From positions 1 to 41,262 of the forward strand of contig JAGFNK010000459.1 of the NCBI GenBank assembly GCA_025769875.1: a DNA stretch of 41,262 nt. The letters run 5' to 3'. Positions 32,097-41,004 of the stretch are shown one piece after another. Both the position numbers and the translations under genes were made by a program. The notes beneath the pieces were generated by a model, which did no database searches, was not told the origin of the DNA, and saw nothing but the letters and a program-made list of their open reading frames with translations. The stretch is from Russula earlei (taxonomy: Eukaryota; Basidiomycota; Agaricomycetes; Russulales; Russulaceae). How positions within the stretch are numbered: position 1 is the first letter of the stretch; each line of letters starts with the position of its first letter.

Positions 32097-32444
32097 TTAC
32101 GGCTTTTTAGGTGCGCTTGCAGGAACCGTATTAGGCGGTGTGCTTTGCGTTGGTGCAGGAGCAGTATTGGTGGTATTTACTTTCTGCATTAAAGAGTTAT
32201 CTACGTTGTTGGTACCGGCACTCTTCAGGAAAACAGAAGAAGTGATAGCCAGTATAGCTATAATACCTGCAAATAACCAGGTACCTTTTTCCAATACATC
32301 TGTTGTTTGTTTAACACCCATAAACTGGTTGCTTAAACCGCCTACATTACCAGAGAGTCCGCCACCCTTAGGGTTTTGAACCAATACAATAAAACCAAGG
32401 GCCACACAAGCCAAAACCACTAATATCAAAAATAAATACACCAT
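32097..32444 (-). CDS. secG: Preprotein translocase subunit SecG
   Basis: 115 residues with two membrane helices (about 1-21 and 55-75) and the family signature VLVQNPKGGGLSGNVGG between them, plus a Pro/Thr/Ala-rich C-terminal tail common in Bacteroidota SecG. Part of the SecYEG channel at the inner membrane. The start is two bases after the stop of the TPR protein gene, so translation is coupled. Confidence 0.95.
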   Translation of the reverse strand: MVYLFLILVVLACVALGFIVLVQNPKGGGLSGNVGGLSNQFMGVKQTTDVLEKGTWLFAGIIAILAITSSVFLKSAGTNNVDNSLMQKVNTTNTAPAPTQSTPPNTVPASAPKKP

Positions 32445-32446
32445 GA

Positions 32447-33760
32447 TTATATACCTTTTAGTTGTTGAATTTTGTTGGCAAAATAAACGGTTTTATCAGG
32501 ATCTAAAAAACTTAATTTGATATATAACTGAATTGCCTTGTCTATTTGCCCTTGTTTAATAAAAACATCCGCCATTGTTTCCGTTACCACCTCGCGTGAT
32601 TCAATGGAGGTTCTGGCGATATCCTGCACTGCATTTTCCAGGCGGGGGTCTGTATCAAGATCCTGTATTTCCGGGCGTTTCATCTTTTTCAACCAGGAGG
32701 TGAAACTGCGCAGATGAGAGGTTAATTTGTCCTGTGGCTCTGTTGTGAGGTCTATTTTAATACCCTGTGAAGCAAAATAGTCCACCAGGTGGGATGGTTC
32801 TGCCTCAAAAGCAAACTTTGCATCTTCTTCTACCGGTTTGTGGAAGTCGGCCAGCTGGTTATTTAATACAGATGATATTTTTTGGGCAGCTATGATATCC
32901 TCTTCTTCTGTTCCGGGCATTTCTTCTGTATCTTCTTCTGCTGATTCCTGCCCGTATATATGGCTGTATTGTTCGCTTAAGAAAACAACATTATTGTCTT
33001 CTGTAGTTTCTTCCTGCTCTTTCTCGGCGAAGAAAAAGGTATAGGGCTCTTCTGTGGGGAGCAGGGGAGCGGCTTCTATTGTTTCTTCTTTTTCTTCTGC
33101 AGCAGGTATTATGGTTGTTGCGGCCTCCGGTTCAGGCATAAAGGGATAGGGATCAAAAACAATAGGTGTGTATTGTTGTTCCTCTTCAGGCGCTGCTGTT
33201 ATTTCTTCTTCTTCAACCGTAGTTAGTATAGAAGCATACTCAAATGTTTCTTCTGCAGGAGCAGGTGTTACTGCTGCTTCTGTAGCCGTTGTATCTGGCT
33301 CAGGCATAAAGGGGTAAGGCTCAAATACAATGGGGGTATGTTCTTCCGCTGCAGGCGCCTCTTCATGGTATTGTGCCAGGGCTATGGCTGTTTCCAGTGT
33401 TGGTATCTCAATAGAAGAGCGGTTGTCAGTGGCAGGAATATAATCAATAGCAGCAGGTTCGGGTGTTCCAAAAGAACCTGTATAATCTTCTGTCGTACTG
33501 GTTCCTGCTTCTTCGTTGGTAAGGTTAGCCAACTGGTATTGCAGCCATAAAGGGTTGCTGCTATACAAAGAAGCTTTTTGTAACTGGGTAGTATAGGCAA
33601 AATCATCGCCTGTATTCTTTAGTTGTGCCGTTAATAAGAACTGGGCAGGCGCAAAATAAGGATAGTCTTTTGCCAGTTGCGCCAATTCCCCGGCACTATG
33701 GCTGTTCAATATATTCTTCCCTGTTAAATGTCGCAATGATCTTTCAAATGCCATATTCAT
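32447..33760 (-). CDS. Acidic TPR-type protein with a duplicated peptide (unknown role)
   Basis: 437 residues. The N-terminal ~80 (SLRHLTGKNILNSHSAGELAQLAKDYPYFAPAQFLLTAQL) are helical. A long Glu/Ala/Pro/Thr-rich low-complexity linker (about 85-300) contains a 14-residue peptide twice, TPIVFEPYPFMPEP at 142-155 and TPIVFDPYPFMPEP at 198-211. The end carries one TPR-like helix pair (VADVFIKQGQIDKAIQLYIKLSFLDPDK). No signal peptide, so cytoplasmic. It sits between lptE and secG, an order kept in many Bacteroidota, which hints at a link to envelope biogenesis. A start two codons later (33754) is possible. Confidence 0.8.
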   Translation of the reverse strand: MNMAFERSLRHLTGKNILNSHSAGELAQLAKDYPYFAPAQFLLTAQLKNTGDDFAYTTQLQKASLYSSNPLWLQYQLANLTNEEAGTSTTEDYTGSFGTPEPAAIDYIPATDNRSSIEIPTLETAIALAQYHEEAPAAEEHTPIVFEPYPFMPEPDTTATEAAVTPAPAEETFEYASILTTVEEEEITAAPEEEQQYTPIVFDPYPFMPEPEAATTIIPAAEEKEETIEAAPLLPTEEPYTFFFAEKEQEETTEDNNVVFLSEQYSHIYGQESAEEDTEEMPGTEEEDIIAAQKISSVLNNQLADFHKPVEEDAKFAFEAEPSHLVDYFASQGIKIDLTTEPQDKLTSHLRSFTSWLKKMKRPEIQDLDTDPRLENAVQDIARTSIESREVVTETMADVFIKQGQIDKAIQLYIKLSFLDPDKTVYFANKIQQLKGI

Positions 33761-33857
33761 AAAGTGAATGTAAGGGTTATTGAAAATAACATACCAGAGT
33801 GTGACAACTAATTTATGCGATTAACTTTATCAACATCTGTTGTTTTCAATAGCTGTA

Positions 33858-34373
33858 TTACCAGTTAGAGAAAATATGATTGAATATCTCGTCTGTAATG
33901 TTTTTTAAGATGTCTTCCTGTAACTGCGCCTGTGCCTGATCCAGTGAAAGGTTAGCCGAGAAATCGAAATTACGCGTAGCGTCAAACTCATCCGTTTTAT
34001 TATCTACATTATTGCGAACAGCCATATGCACCGTAACCGTTAAACGGTTGGTGACCGCCTGCGTGGTAGTAATGGCCGCTGTAGATACCGAGTAATCGGA
34101 TATATAACCGCTCAATACCAGGCTGGCATCATCATTCGTAGTACGTGTTAACTTGGTTTGCGATACAATCTTTTGTTGCAGCCTGTCAGTAAGCAGGTTA
34201 CTTAGTAAAGGGTTGATATACCTTGCTTTGTTCTCAACGTAGTTGATCTTGATCGTCTTTATCTTGGTATAGTCAATAGATACATCTTTAAAAGAATAGA
34301 CGCCACAACCTGCTAAGTAAAAAGTAAACAGCAAAAAGCAGGAGAGACGTATATATAAGGCTGATTTTTTCAT
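33858..34373 (-). CDS. lptE: LptE family LPS-assembly lipoprotein
   Basis: From MKKSALYIRL the protein has 171 residues with a lipoprotein signal (lipobox LAGC) and then GVYSFKDVSI, NPLLSNLLTDRLQQKIVSQTKLTRT and DASLVLSGYISDY, the pattern of Bacteroidota LptE (lipopolysaccharide assembly, outer-membrane partner of LptD). The frame opens six codons earlier, less likely given the signal. It starts 18 bases after the sigma-54 activator gene. Confidence 0.9.
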   Translation of the reverse strand: MKKSALYIRLSCFLLFTFYLAGCGVYSFKDVSIDYTKIKTIKINYVENKARYINPLLSNLLTDRLQQKIVSQTKLTRTTNDDASLVLSGYISDYSVSTAAITTTQAVTNRLTVTVHMAVRNNVDNKTDEFDATRNFDFSANLSLDQAQAQLQEDILKNITDEIFNHIFSNW

Positions 34374-34391
34374 AGTATAGTCAATATTCAA

Positions 34392-35669
34392 TTATAGGTC
34401 TTCAATATCGTATTCTTTCAGCTTCCTGTATAAGGTACGTTCACTAATACCCAGGTCGGAGGAAGCATCTTTGCGCTTGCCCTTGTGTTTTTTCAATGCT
34501 TTTATAATCAGCTCTTTTTCTTTATCCATGATATTGAGCGATTCTTCCACCTCCTCATGGTGATGAATATCTTCATTATTCAGGATCACCGGTTGTTGCG
34601 AGGGCTGCACAAAAGAAGCCTGTAATACGGGCGATTGTGCCAACACAGGCTGATGCTGGTAATCATTCCCGTTAACGGGAAGATCATTCATCAGGCTTTC
34701 TTTGGTAAAGCTGGCAGCAGTGCCGGCCAGTGAAGGGTTTTGCAGAATCTCCAAAAACATTTTCTTTAATTCTGTTACATCCTTCTTCATATCAAAGAAC
34801 AGCTTATACAGGATCTCGCGTTCATTGGCAAATTCGCCACTCTGCTGTGCATTGTTGGTAACAGCTGGCAGCCTGCTTATATTGTTATTGTTGACAGGCA
34901 GGAATGCCCTTAATGCATTTGCATTCAAATTGGTGTCTTTGCTCAATACGGAGATCTGTTCTGCTAAGTTCTTTAATTCACGCACATTTCCGGGAAAAGA
35001 ATAGTTAATTAACAGGTTCCTGGCTTCCTCATCTAACTGTACCGGTGTTGTTTTGTAGCGTTCTGCAAAATCTACTACAAACTTGCGGAACAATAAGGGA
35101 ATATCTTCTTTCCTGTCGCGTAAAGCAGGTACACGTATGGGCACTGTGCTTAAACGATAATACAGGTCTTCCCTAAAGCGTCCTTTCTGGGTAAACTCCA
35201 ACAGTTCCCTGTTGGTAGCGGCAATCACCCGTACATCTGTTTTCTGTACTTTGGATGAGCCCACGCGAATGAATTCTCCTGTTTCCAGTACCCGTAATAA
35301 TCTTGCCTGCGTACCCAGGGGCATTTCGCCTATCTCATCTAAAAAAATAGTACCGCCGCTTACCGTTTCAAAATAACCTTTACGGCTATCTACTGCCCCG
35401 GTAAAGGATCCTTTTTCGTGCCCGAATAACTCCGAATCAATAGTACCTTCCGGTATGGCGCCGCAGTTAACGGCTATAAAAGGATTGTGTTTCCTGGATG
35501 ATAATGCGTGAATGATCTGCGAGAAGGCTTCTTTACCCACACCACTTTCCCCTACAATCAGTACCGTAAGATCTGTACCTGAAACCTGTGCTGCTGTATT
35601 TAATGCGTGTGTAAGCGATGGTGAATTGCCTATAATGCCAAACCTGTTTTTAATACTCTGTATATCCAT
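34392..35669 (-). CDS. Sigma-54 dependent transcriptional activator without receiver domain
   Basis: 425 residues. The AAA+ domain begins almost at the N-terminus: Walker A GESGVGKE (40-47), the sigma-54-contacting loop GSFTGA (87-92), Walker B TIFLDEIGEM, FREDLYYRLSTVPIRVPALRDR and NYSFPGNVRELKNL. A Gln/Asn-rich linker leads to a C-terminal Fis-type HTH (IIKALKKHKGKRKDASSDLGISERTLYRKLKEY). No receiver or other sensor domain is present, so its signal must come in another way. The place between miaB and lptE is conserved in the phylum; the target genes are unknown. Confidence 0.95.
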   Translation of the reverse strand: MDIQSIKNRFGIIGNSPSLTHALNTAAQVSGTDLTVLIVGESGVGKEAFSQIIHALSSRKHNPFIAVNCGAIPEGTIDSELFGHEKGSFTGAVDSRKGYFETVSGGTIFLDEIGEMPLGTQARLLRVLETGEFIRVGSSKVQKTDVRVIAATNRELLEFTQKGRFREDLYYRLSTVPIRVPALRDRKEDIPLLFRKFVVDFAERYKTTPVQLDEEARNLLINYSFPGNVRELKNLAEQISVLSKDTNLNANALRAFLPVNNNNISRLPAVTNNAQQSGEFANEREILYKLFFDMKKDVTELKKMFLEILQNPSLAGTAASFTKESLMNDLPVNGNDYQHQPVLAQSPVLQASFVQPSQQPVILNNEDIHHHEEVEESLNIMDKEKELIIKALKKHKGKRKDASSDLGISERTLYRKLKEYDIEDL

Positions 35670-35727
35670 ATAGCCTCAATTTCCCCTAAGGGCTTTTGAA
35701 TAAATAAATAATGATGCCTGCCTGTTC

Positions 35728-37155
35728 TTATGCCTGTTCTACTATTTCACCGAGCAGTGTGGCCTGTGTACAATCGTTTACCTTTACAAAAGCATAATCT
35801 CCCTTTTTGAGATCATAGTTTGCTTTAGGAAATACGATCACTTTGTTTTGAGAATTTTTACCACGCCATTCATTGCTGTTACGCTTACTATCTCCTTCAA
35901 TCAATACCTTAAAGGTTTTGCCCAGGTCGCGCTTGTTACTTTCCCTGGAAAGACGCCCCTGTACTTCTACTATCTCCTGCAACCTTCTTTTCTTTACATT
36001 CTCGGGTATATCATCTTCATATCTTCGCTCTGCTAATGTGCCCGGGCGTTCACTATAAAAATACATATAGCTCAGGTCGTATTTGCTGTATTCCATCACA
36101 CTGATGGTATCAAGATGATCTTCTTCTGTTTCCGAACAAAAGCCTGCTATTATATCGGAACTGATACCACAATCGGGGATGATCTCTTTTATCCTGTCCA
36201 CCTTTGCCAGGTACCATTCCCTTGTATAAGTGCGGTTCATCAGCTGCAATACCCTGGTACTGCCGCTTTGTACCGGTAAGTGGATATAGTTACAGATGTT
36301 TTCGTATTTGGCTATGGTGTAGAGCACTTCGTCTGTGATATCTTTCGGGTGAGAAGTACTAAACCGAACGCGAAGGTCTGGGCTTATTAAAGCCACCTGT
36401 TCCAGCAGGTTGGCAAAAGTGACTACTATATCCTTTTGCTCATCCATCCAATAATAGCTATCTACGTTCTGTCCCAATAGTGTTACTTCTTTAAACCCGC
36501 GATCAAACAGGTTTTGTGCTTCTGCCACAATGGAATAAGCATCCCTGCTGCGTTCCCTGCCCCTTGTAAAAGGTACCACGCAAAAGCTGCACATATTGTT
36601 ACAACCGCGCATAATGGAAACAAAGGCTGAAATACCATTGCTATCCAAACGAATGGGAGAGATGTCTGCATAGGTTTCTTCCCTGCTTAGCAGCACGTTC
36701 ACCGCTTTCTGCCCGGAGCCTGCTTCTTCTATCAACCCGGGTAAGCTCCGGTAGGCATCGGGACCAACTACCATATCTACCAGCTTTTCCTCTTCCAGTA
36801 ATTTTGATTTCAATCGTTCGGCCATACATCCCAGCATACCGATCAATAAACCGGGCTGGCTTAGTTTTAGTTTCCGGAACTCTGTTAGCCGTTTACGTAC
36901 GGTTTGCTCCGCTTTCTCCCTGATGGAACAGGTATTGAGGAAAATAAGGTTGGCTTCTTCTTCAATATTCCGGGTAGCGCCAAATCCTTCTGCCTGTAAT
37001 ATGGAGGCAACAATTTCGCTATCGCTAAAGTTCATCGCACAGCCATAACTCTCTATGTAGAAATGTTTCTTATATGTATGAGTGTCATTAGCAAAGGGAG
37101 CATAGGCTTCTCCCTGCCTCTGTTCATCGTGTATTTTGGTTTGCAATTCCAGCAT
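35728..37155 (-). CDS. miaB: tRNA-2-methylthio-N6-dimethylallyladenosine synthase MiaB
   Basis: From [13 protein letters not shown] the protein has 475 residues, the normal size; the frame extends 102 codons upstream through the divergent promoter and the neighbouring gene, which is not credible. The three N-terminal Fe-S cysteines are C39 ([13 protein letters not shown]), C76 ([12 protein letters not shown]) and C110 (MLGCMAERL); the radical SAM cluster is C185, C189, C192 ([10 protein letters not shown]). A C-terminal TRAM domain follows. It adds a methylthio group to i6A37 of tRNAs. First gene of the cluster through secG. Confidence 0.96.
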   Translation of the reverse strand: MLELQTKIHDEQRQGEAYAPFANDTHTYKKHFYIESYGCAMNFSDSEIVASILQAEGFGATRNIEEEANLIFLNTCSIREKAEQTVRKRLTEFRKLKLSQPGLLIGMLGCMAERLKSKLLEEEKLVDMVVGPDAYRSLPGLIEEAGSGQKAVNVLLSREETYADISPIRLDSNGISAFVSIMRGCNNMCSFCVVPFTRGRERSRDAYSIVAEAQNLFDRGFKEVTLLGQNVDSYYWMDEQKDIVVTFANLLEQVALISPDLRVRFSTSHPKDITDEVLYTIAKYENICNYIHLPVQSGSTRVLQLMNRTYTREWYLAKVDRIKEIIPDCGISSDIIAGFCSETEEDHLDTISVMEYSKYDLSYMYFYSERPGTLAERRYEDDIPENVKKRRLQEIVEVQGRLSRESNKRDLGKTFKVLIEGDSKRNSNEWRGKNSQNKVIVFPKANYDLKKGDYAFVKVNDCTQATLLGEIVEQA

Positions 37156-37245
37156 CTCTGAGTATCCCTTTAAAATCAGGTTGGCAAAAATAAGAAAAAG
37201 CAGTCGTAATGCCAGTTTGTCAGCGTCGCATTTATTTGTAACCAT

Positions 37246-37253
37246 TATTTTTG
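37246..37253 (+). promoter_or_regulatory. -7 box of the DUF3078 gene
   Basis: TATTTTTG fits TAnnTTTG exactly, 17 bases before the DUF3078 ATG, in the 115-base gap divergent from miaB. No clear -33 box at the preferred distance. Confidence 0.5.
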
Positions 37254-37270
37254 GCGCCTCAAAACCCTTT

Positions 37271-38224
37271 ATGAACAGATTTTTGGCAAGTATGATTGCC
37301 GTGGTATTGTGTATCCACAATCTCTCGGCGCAGGACATTGTAGTTGATAACTTAAGAAAGGAAACTTCCCGTACCATTAAAAAAGAAGCTGATACCAGTA
37401 CCTGGCGTATCAAACACGGTGGTTTATTCGGTTTAAACCTGTCGCAGGGTAGTTTGAGCAACTGGGCCGCAGGGGGTGATAATTTCTCGCTTTCGATTGC
37501 CAGCTATTTTAATTATTTCCATTATTACAAGAAAGGACGAAATTTTTGGGATAATAACCTGGATGCGAACCTGGGTTTTGTACAAACCACCAGCCTGGGT
37601 GGCCGTAAAAATGACGATCGTATCGATTTCCTGAGCAAGTACGGGTATAAGATGGATTCTACCGGTAAATGGTATTTATCCGGGTTGTTCAATTTCCGTT
37701 CACAGTTCTTTGACGGGTATACTTACCCGGGCACAGATCCTGTATTTTCCTCCAGTTTGCTGTCGCCGGCATACGTGATCCTGTCTGCCGGGTTTGACTA
37801 TAAACAAAGCGATAAGTTCTCTTTGTTCATATCGCCTTTAACTTCCCGCTGGACGATTGTGACCAATAACCGGCTGGCTGCCATAGGCTCTTATGGTGTG
37901 GATTCGGGTAAGCATTCTATTAACGCGATCGGTGCGTTTGTTACCATCAACTACGCTACCAATATTCAAAAGATCATTGATTATAGAGGAAGGCTGGATC
38001 TCTTTTCGAATTATAAGCATAACCCGCAAAACGTGGATGTGTATATGACCAACCTGTTTGCGATCAAGATCAATAAATACTTTTCGGCTACCTATAGCCT
38101 GGACCTGATCTATGATGATGATGTACGCATCTTCGGCCCCAATGGTAAATCACCTGGACTACAGGCCAAGAGCATGGTAGGCATCAGCTTTTTGAGAACG
38201 CTGAATACGGTGAGGGTTAAGTAA
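37271..38224 (+). CDS. DUF3078 outer-membrane beta-barrel protein
   Basis: The start [21 protein letters not shown] gives a signal peptide and 317 residues; the frame's earlier ATG lies inside miaB. The mature part matches the DUF3078 family: [76 protein letters not shown], and a C-terminal barrel-like strand. Such proteins are probably outer-membrane barrels in Bacteroidota; no function is known. Confidence 0.9.
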   Translation: MNRFLASMIAVVLCIHNLSAQDIVVDNLRKETSRTIKKEADTSTWRIKHGGLFGLNLSQGSLSNWAAGGDNFSLSIASYFNYFHYYKKGRNFWDNNLDANLGFVQTTSLGGRKNDDRIDFLSKYGYKMDSTGKWYLSGLFNFRSQFFDGYTYPGTDPVFSSSLLSPAYVILSAGFDYKQSDKFSLFISPLTSRWTIVTNNRLAAIGSYGVDSGKHSINAIGAFVTINYATNIQKIIDYRGRLDLFSNYKHNPQNVDVYMTNLFAIKINKYFSATYSLDLIYDDDVRIFGPNGKSPGLQAKSMVGISFLRTLNTVRVK

Positions 38225-38225
38225 G

Positions 38226-38256
38226 TTGTACGTAGTACGTTATACGTTGTAAGTAG
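38226..38256. repeat. Short degenerate repeat between convergent genes
   Basis: Imperfect copies of a gttgtacgt/acgttatacgtt unit fill the short gap between the DUF3078 gene and purK. The same family occurs at 40744-40770. Confidence 0.45.
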
Positions 38257-38262
38257 GAAGCA

Positions 38263-39381
38263 TCACGAAACCACTTTCAGCAGGTGCTTGATCTTATTTG
38301 CCTTATAGGTAAGATCCTGGTAGTCTTTGCTGATGATGGTAACATGCCCCATCTTCCTGCCTGGCTTGGTATGAGTTTTCCCGTACAGGTGAACGAATAC
38401 ATTGTCCATTTTCATTACTTCTGTAAAGCCTTCGTAACGGGCTTCACCGCTATGGCCTTCTGCACCCAGCAGGTTTACAATGGCTGAAGGAAGAATAGCT
38501 GCCGTATTTCCCAATGGATAGCCTAATAAGATACGCCATAGCATATCATATTGACTGCTGTAATTGGCTTCAATGGTATGGTGGCCGCTATTGTGTACAC
38601 GGGGCGCTGTTTCATTTACCAATACATCGTCTGTTTCATCTACAAACAACTCTACAGCAAACAACCCGGGACTATTCAATTCTTTTACTACCCTGATGGC
38701 GATAGCTTCTGCTTTCCACAATACTTTATCGGAGAGATGGGCAGGACTTAACTGGTAATCCAATAGGTTCAATACCGGATCTGTGATCATTTCAGCAGGA
38801 GGGTAGATCGCGATGGATTTATCGGCACCCATGGCCACGATCATGGCTATCTCTTTTTGAATCTTCACCATCTTTTCGAGTACAGATGGCGCATGGAATC
38901 CTTTATCCAGGTCACTCTCTGTCCTGATTACCTGTACGCCTTTGCCATCATAGCCACCTTCACCGATCTTGTGTACGGCAGGTAAAAAGCTTTTGTGGTT
39001 ATGCAATTCTTCCAAGGTATGGGTGATCACAAAATCGCTGGTGGGGATGCCGTGTTCTTTATAAAATGCCTTTTGTGTAATCTTGTTCTTGATGATCTTA
39101 ATAGCAGATGGTTTGGGGTATACTTTCACCCCTTCGCTTTCCAGCTTTTCCAATGCCTCCACATTTACAGCCTCGATCTCTATGGTCAATGCATCCAGCT
39201 GTTTGCCAAACTGGTACACCGTATCAAAATCCCGGATATCGCCTTTCACAAAATGGTGGCACAAATGCGCAGCAGGGCAGTGCTCATCATTCTCCAATAC
39301 ATAGGTTTCCACTGTGTAGTTGGCTGCTGCCTGTAATAACATGCGGCCCAGTTGTCCGCCTCCGAGTATTCCAATTTTCAT
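38263..39381 (-). CDS. purK: 5-(carboxyamino)imidazole ribonucleotide synthase PurK
   Basis: 372 residues with the ATP-grasp layout of PurK: KIGILGGGQLGRMLLQAA at the N-terminus, IEIEAVNVEALEKL, KIGEGGYDGKGVQVI, EIAMIVAMGADKSIAIYPPAEM and the metal-binding FVDETDDVLVNETAPRVHNSGHHTIEA. It makes N5-carboxy-AIR from AIR, bicarbonate and ATP in purine synthesis. No purE is adjacent. A perfect -7 box lies just upstream. Confidence 0.96.
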   Translation of the reverse strand: MKIGILGGGQLGRMLLQAAANYTVETYVLENDEHCPAAHLCHHFVKGDIRDFDTVYQFGKQLDALTIEIEAVNVEALEKLESEGVKVYPKPSAIKIIKNKITQKAFYKEHGIPTSDFVITHTLEELHNHKSFLPAVHKIGEGGYDGKGVQVIRTESDLDKGFHAPSVLEKMVKIQKEIAMIVAMGADKSIAIYPPAEMITDPVLNLLDYQLSPAHLSDKVLWKAEAIAIRVVKELNSPGLFAVELFVDETDDVLVNETAPRVHNSGHHTIEANYSSQYDMLWRILLGYPLGNTAAILPSAIVNLLGAEGHSGEARYEGFTEVMKMDNVFVHLYGKTHTKPGRKMGHVTIISKDYQDLTYKANKIKHLLKVVS

Positions 39382-39389
39382 GATACTTT

Positions 39390-39397
39390 CAAAAATA
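39390..39397 (-). promoter_or_regulatory. -7 box of purK
   Basis: On the minus strand TATTTTTG fits TAnnTTTG exactly; the purK ATG begins nine bases further on, so the mRNA leader would be only a few bases long. Confidence 0.45.
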
Positions 39398-39442
39398 GGC
39401 AGCGAAGATAATCATCCGCTTATGCAAGTGCGGGAGATTTTG

Positions 39443-39450
39443 TAGGTTTG
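39443..39450 (+). promoter_or_regulatory. -7 box ahead of hppD
   Basis: TAGGTTTG fits TAnnTTTG exactly. It faces the 4-hydroxyphenylpyruvate dioxygenase gene and would give a leader of about 145 bases, in which a 33-codon frame (39457-39558) begins directly after the -7 box. Confidence 0.4.
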
Positions 39451-39602
39451 TGTACGATGTTGCCCGATTATCCACATAAAATATTTGCAGACAAACGCGT
39501 TAACTACATCCTGTTGATGGTTACGCTCGCTATGGATTCGGTACCGGTTTTGAAATAATACCCCGTTTTATCCTTTTCAACAATTCAAAACCATCATCCA
39601 TC

Positions 39603-40739
39603 ATGCAAACAACATTGACCGCGCCTGCAACAAGTGCAGATACCACTACTGATTTTCTTCCTTTAATGGGAACCGATTATATTGAATTCTATGTAGGCAA
39701 TGCCAAACAGGCTGCCCATTATTACCGCACTGCCTTTGGCTTCCAGGCACTGGCTTATGCAGGGCCTGAAACAGGCATGAAGGACAGGGCCAGTTATGTG
39801 ATCCGCCAGAACAAGCTTACTTTGGTATTTACCACGGCCCTGCGGCCCGATAATGCGATTGCAGACCATGTATACAAACATGGTGATGGCGTTAAGATAC
39901 TGGCCTTAAAAGTAAACGATGCTACAGATGCGTGGAAACAAACCACGCAGCGTGGCGGTAAATCCTATATGGAGCCTACGGTATTAAAGGATGAATCCGG
40001 TACCGTAACCCTCAGTGGCATCTATACCTACGGTGAAACGGTTCACCTGTTTGTAGAACGCAATGATTACCACGGCAGTTTTATGCCGGGATACAGGGAA
40101 TGGAAAACACCGTATTACAATCCATCTCCCACAGGCTTATTGTATGTGGATCATTGTGTAGGCAATGTAGGCTGGAATCAGATGAACCCCTGGGTAAAGT
40201 TCTATGAAGACGTGATGGGATTCCGTAATATCCTGTCTTTCGACGACAATGATATCTCTACCGAGTATTCCGCCCTCATGAGTAAGGTAATGAGCAATGG
40301 CAACGGGTATGTAAAATTCCCTATCAATGAGCCGGCAGAAGGCAAAAAGAAAAGCCAGGTAGAGGAATACCTTGATTTCTATAATGGGGAAGGCGTACAG
40401 CATATTGCAGTAGCCACCAATAATATTGTAGAAACAGTAACCGACCTGCAAAGCAGGGGTGTGGAGTTCCTGAAAGTACCGGGCAGCTATTATGAGACGG
40501 TGCTGGACAGGGTAGGGAAGATCGATGAAGACCTGGAACCCCTGAAAGAACTGGGTATTTTAATTGACAAGGATGAGGAAGGCTACCTGTTGCAGATCTT
40601 CAGCAAACCGGTAGAAGACAGGCCCACTTTGTTTTTCGAGATCATCCAGCGTAAAGGAGCCAAAAGCTTTGGAAAAGGCAATTTTAAGGCGCTTTTCGAG
40701 GCATTGGAGCGGGAACAGGAACTACGGGGTAATCTGTAA
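39603..40739 (+). CDS. hppD: 4-hydroxyphenylpyruvate dioxygenase
   Basis: 378 residues with two glyoxalase-like halves. The iron ligands are present: H184 (LLYVDHCVGNVGW), H267 (GVQHIAVATNN) and E346 (PTLFFEIIQRKG). Other family blocks are MGTDYIEFYVGNAKQAAHYY, VEEYLDFYNGEGVQHIA and GYLLQIFSKPVEDRPT. It converts 4-hydroxyphenylpyruvate to homogentisate in tyrosine degradation. No homogentisate dioxygenase or other partner is in the window. Monocistronic, followed by a long hairpin. Confidence 0.97.
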   Translation: MQTTLTAPATSADTTTDFLPLMGTDYIEFYVGNAKQAAHYYRTAFGFQALAYAGPETGMKDRASYVIRQNKLTLVFTTALRPDNAIADHVYKHGDGVKILALKVNDATDAWKQTTQRGGKSYMEPTVLKDESGTVTLSGIYTYGETVHLFVERNDYHGSFMPGYREWKTPYYNPSPTGLLYVDHCVGNVGWNQMNPWVKFYEDVMGFRNILSFDDNDISTEYSALMSKVMSNGNGYVKFPINEPAEGKKKSQVEEYLDFYNGEGVQHIAVATNNIVETVTDLQSRGVEFLKVPGSYYETVLDRVGKIDEDLEPLKELGILIDKDEEGYLLQIFSKPVEDRPTLFFEIIQRKGAKSFGKGNFKALFEALEREQELRGNL

Positions 40740-40743
40740 AGAA

Positions 40744-40770
40744 AGTTGTACGTTATAAGTTATACGTTGC
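40744..40770. repeat. Short degenerate repeat behind hppD
   Basis: AGTTGTACGTTATAAGTT and related partial copies, the same repeat type as at 38226-38256 and, more loosely, 20642-20676. It directly precedes a perfect hairpin. Confidence 0.45.
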
Positions 40771-40825
40771 AAGTGGTAAGTTTTAAGTTGGTGGACTATA
40801 CTTAAAACTTACCACTTTACTATTT
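40771..40825 (+). terminator. Long perfect hairpin, likely hppD terminator
   Basis: AAGTGGTAAGTTTTAAGT (40771-40788) pairs perfectly with ACTTAAAACTTACCACTT (40800-40817), an 18-base stem with an 11-base loop, followed by TACTATTTTA. It begins 31 bases after the hppD stop and appears built from the local repeat family. The T-run is modest, so it may act as an mRNA end stabiliser. Confidence 0.65.
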
Positions 40826-41004
40826 TATACCCTGGGTAGTTATAAAATACTATAAATGTGTTATGTGTATTCTGGTAGTGCTATTTAGGCCAGTTCTACG
40901 GCAGTTTGTAAACAAATGTTAATCATTTCCTCGCCGGGCAGATTTTTTATGAATAAAATGCACAACCTTTTTTTAAAAGCTGCAGATGGATTATTTTCGG
41001 GTTC

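Noticed and set aside
37156..37461. 102-codon N-terminal extension of MiaB
   Set aside because: It runs through the divergent promoter and start of the DUF3078 gene; MiaB has its normal length from 37155.
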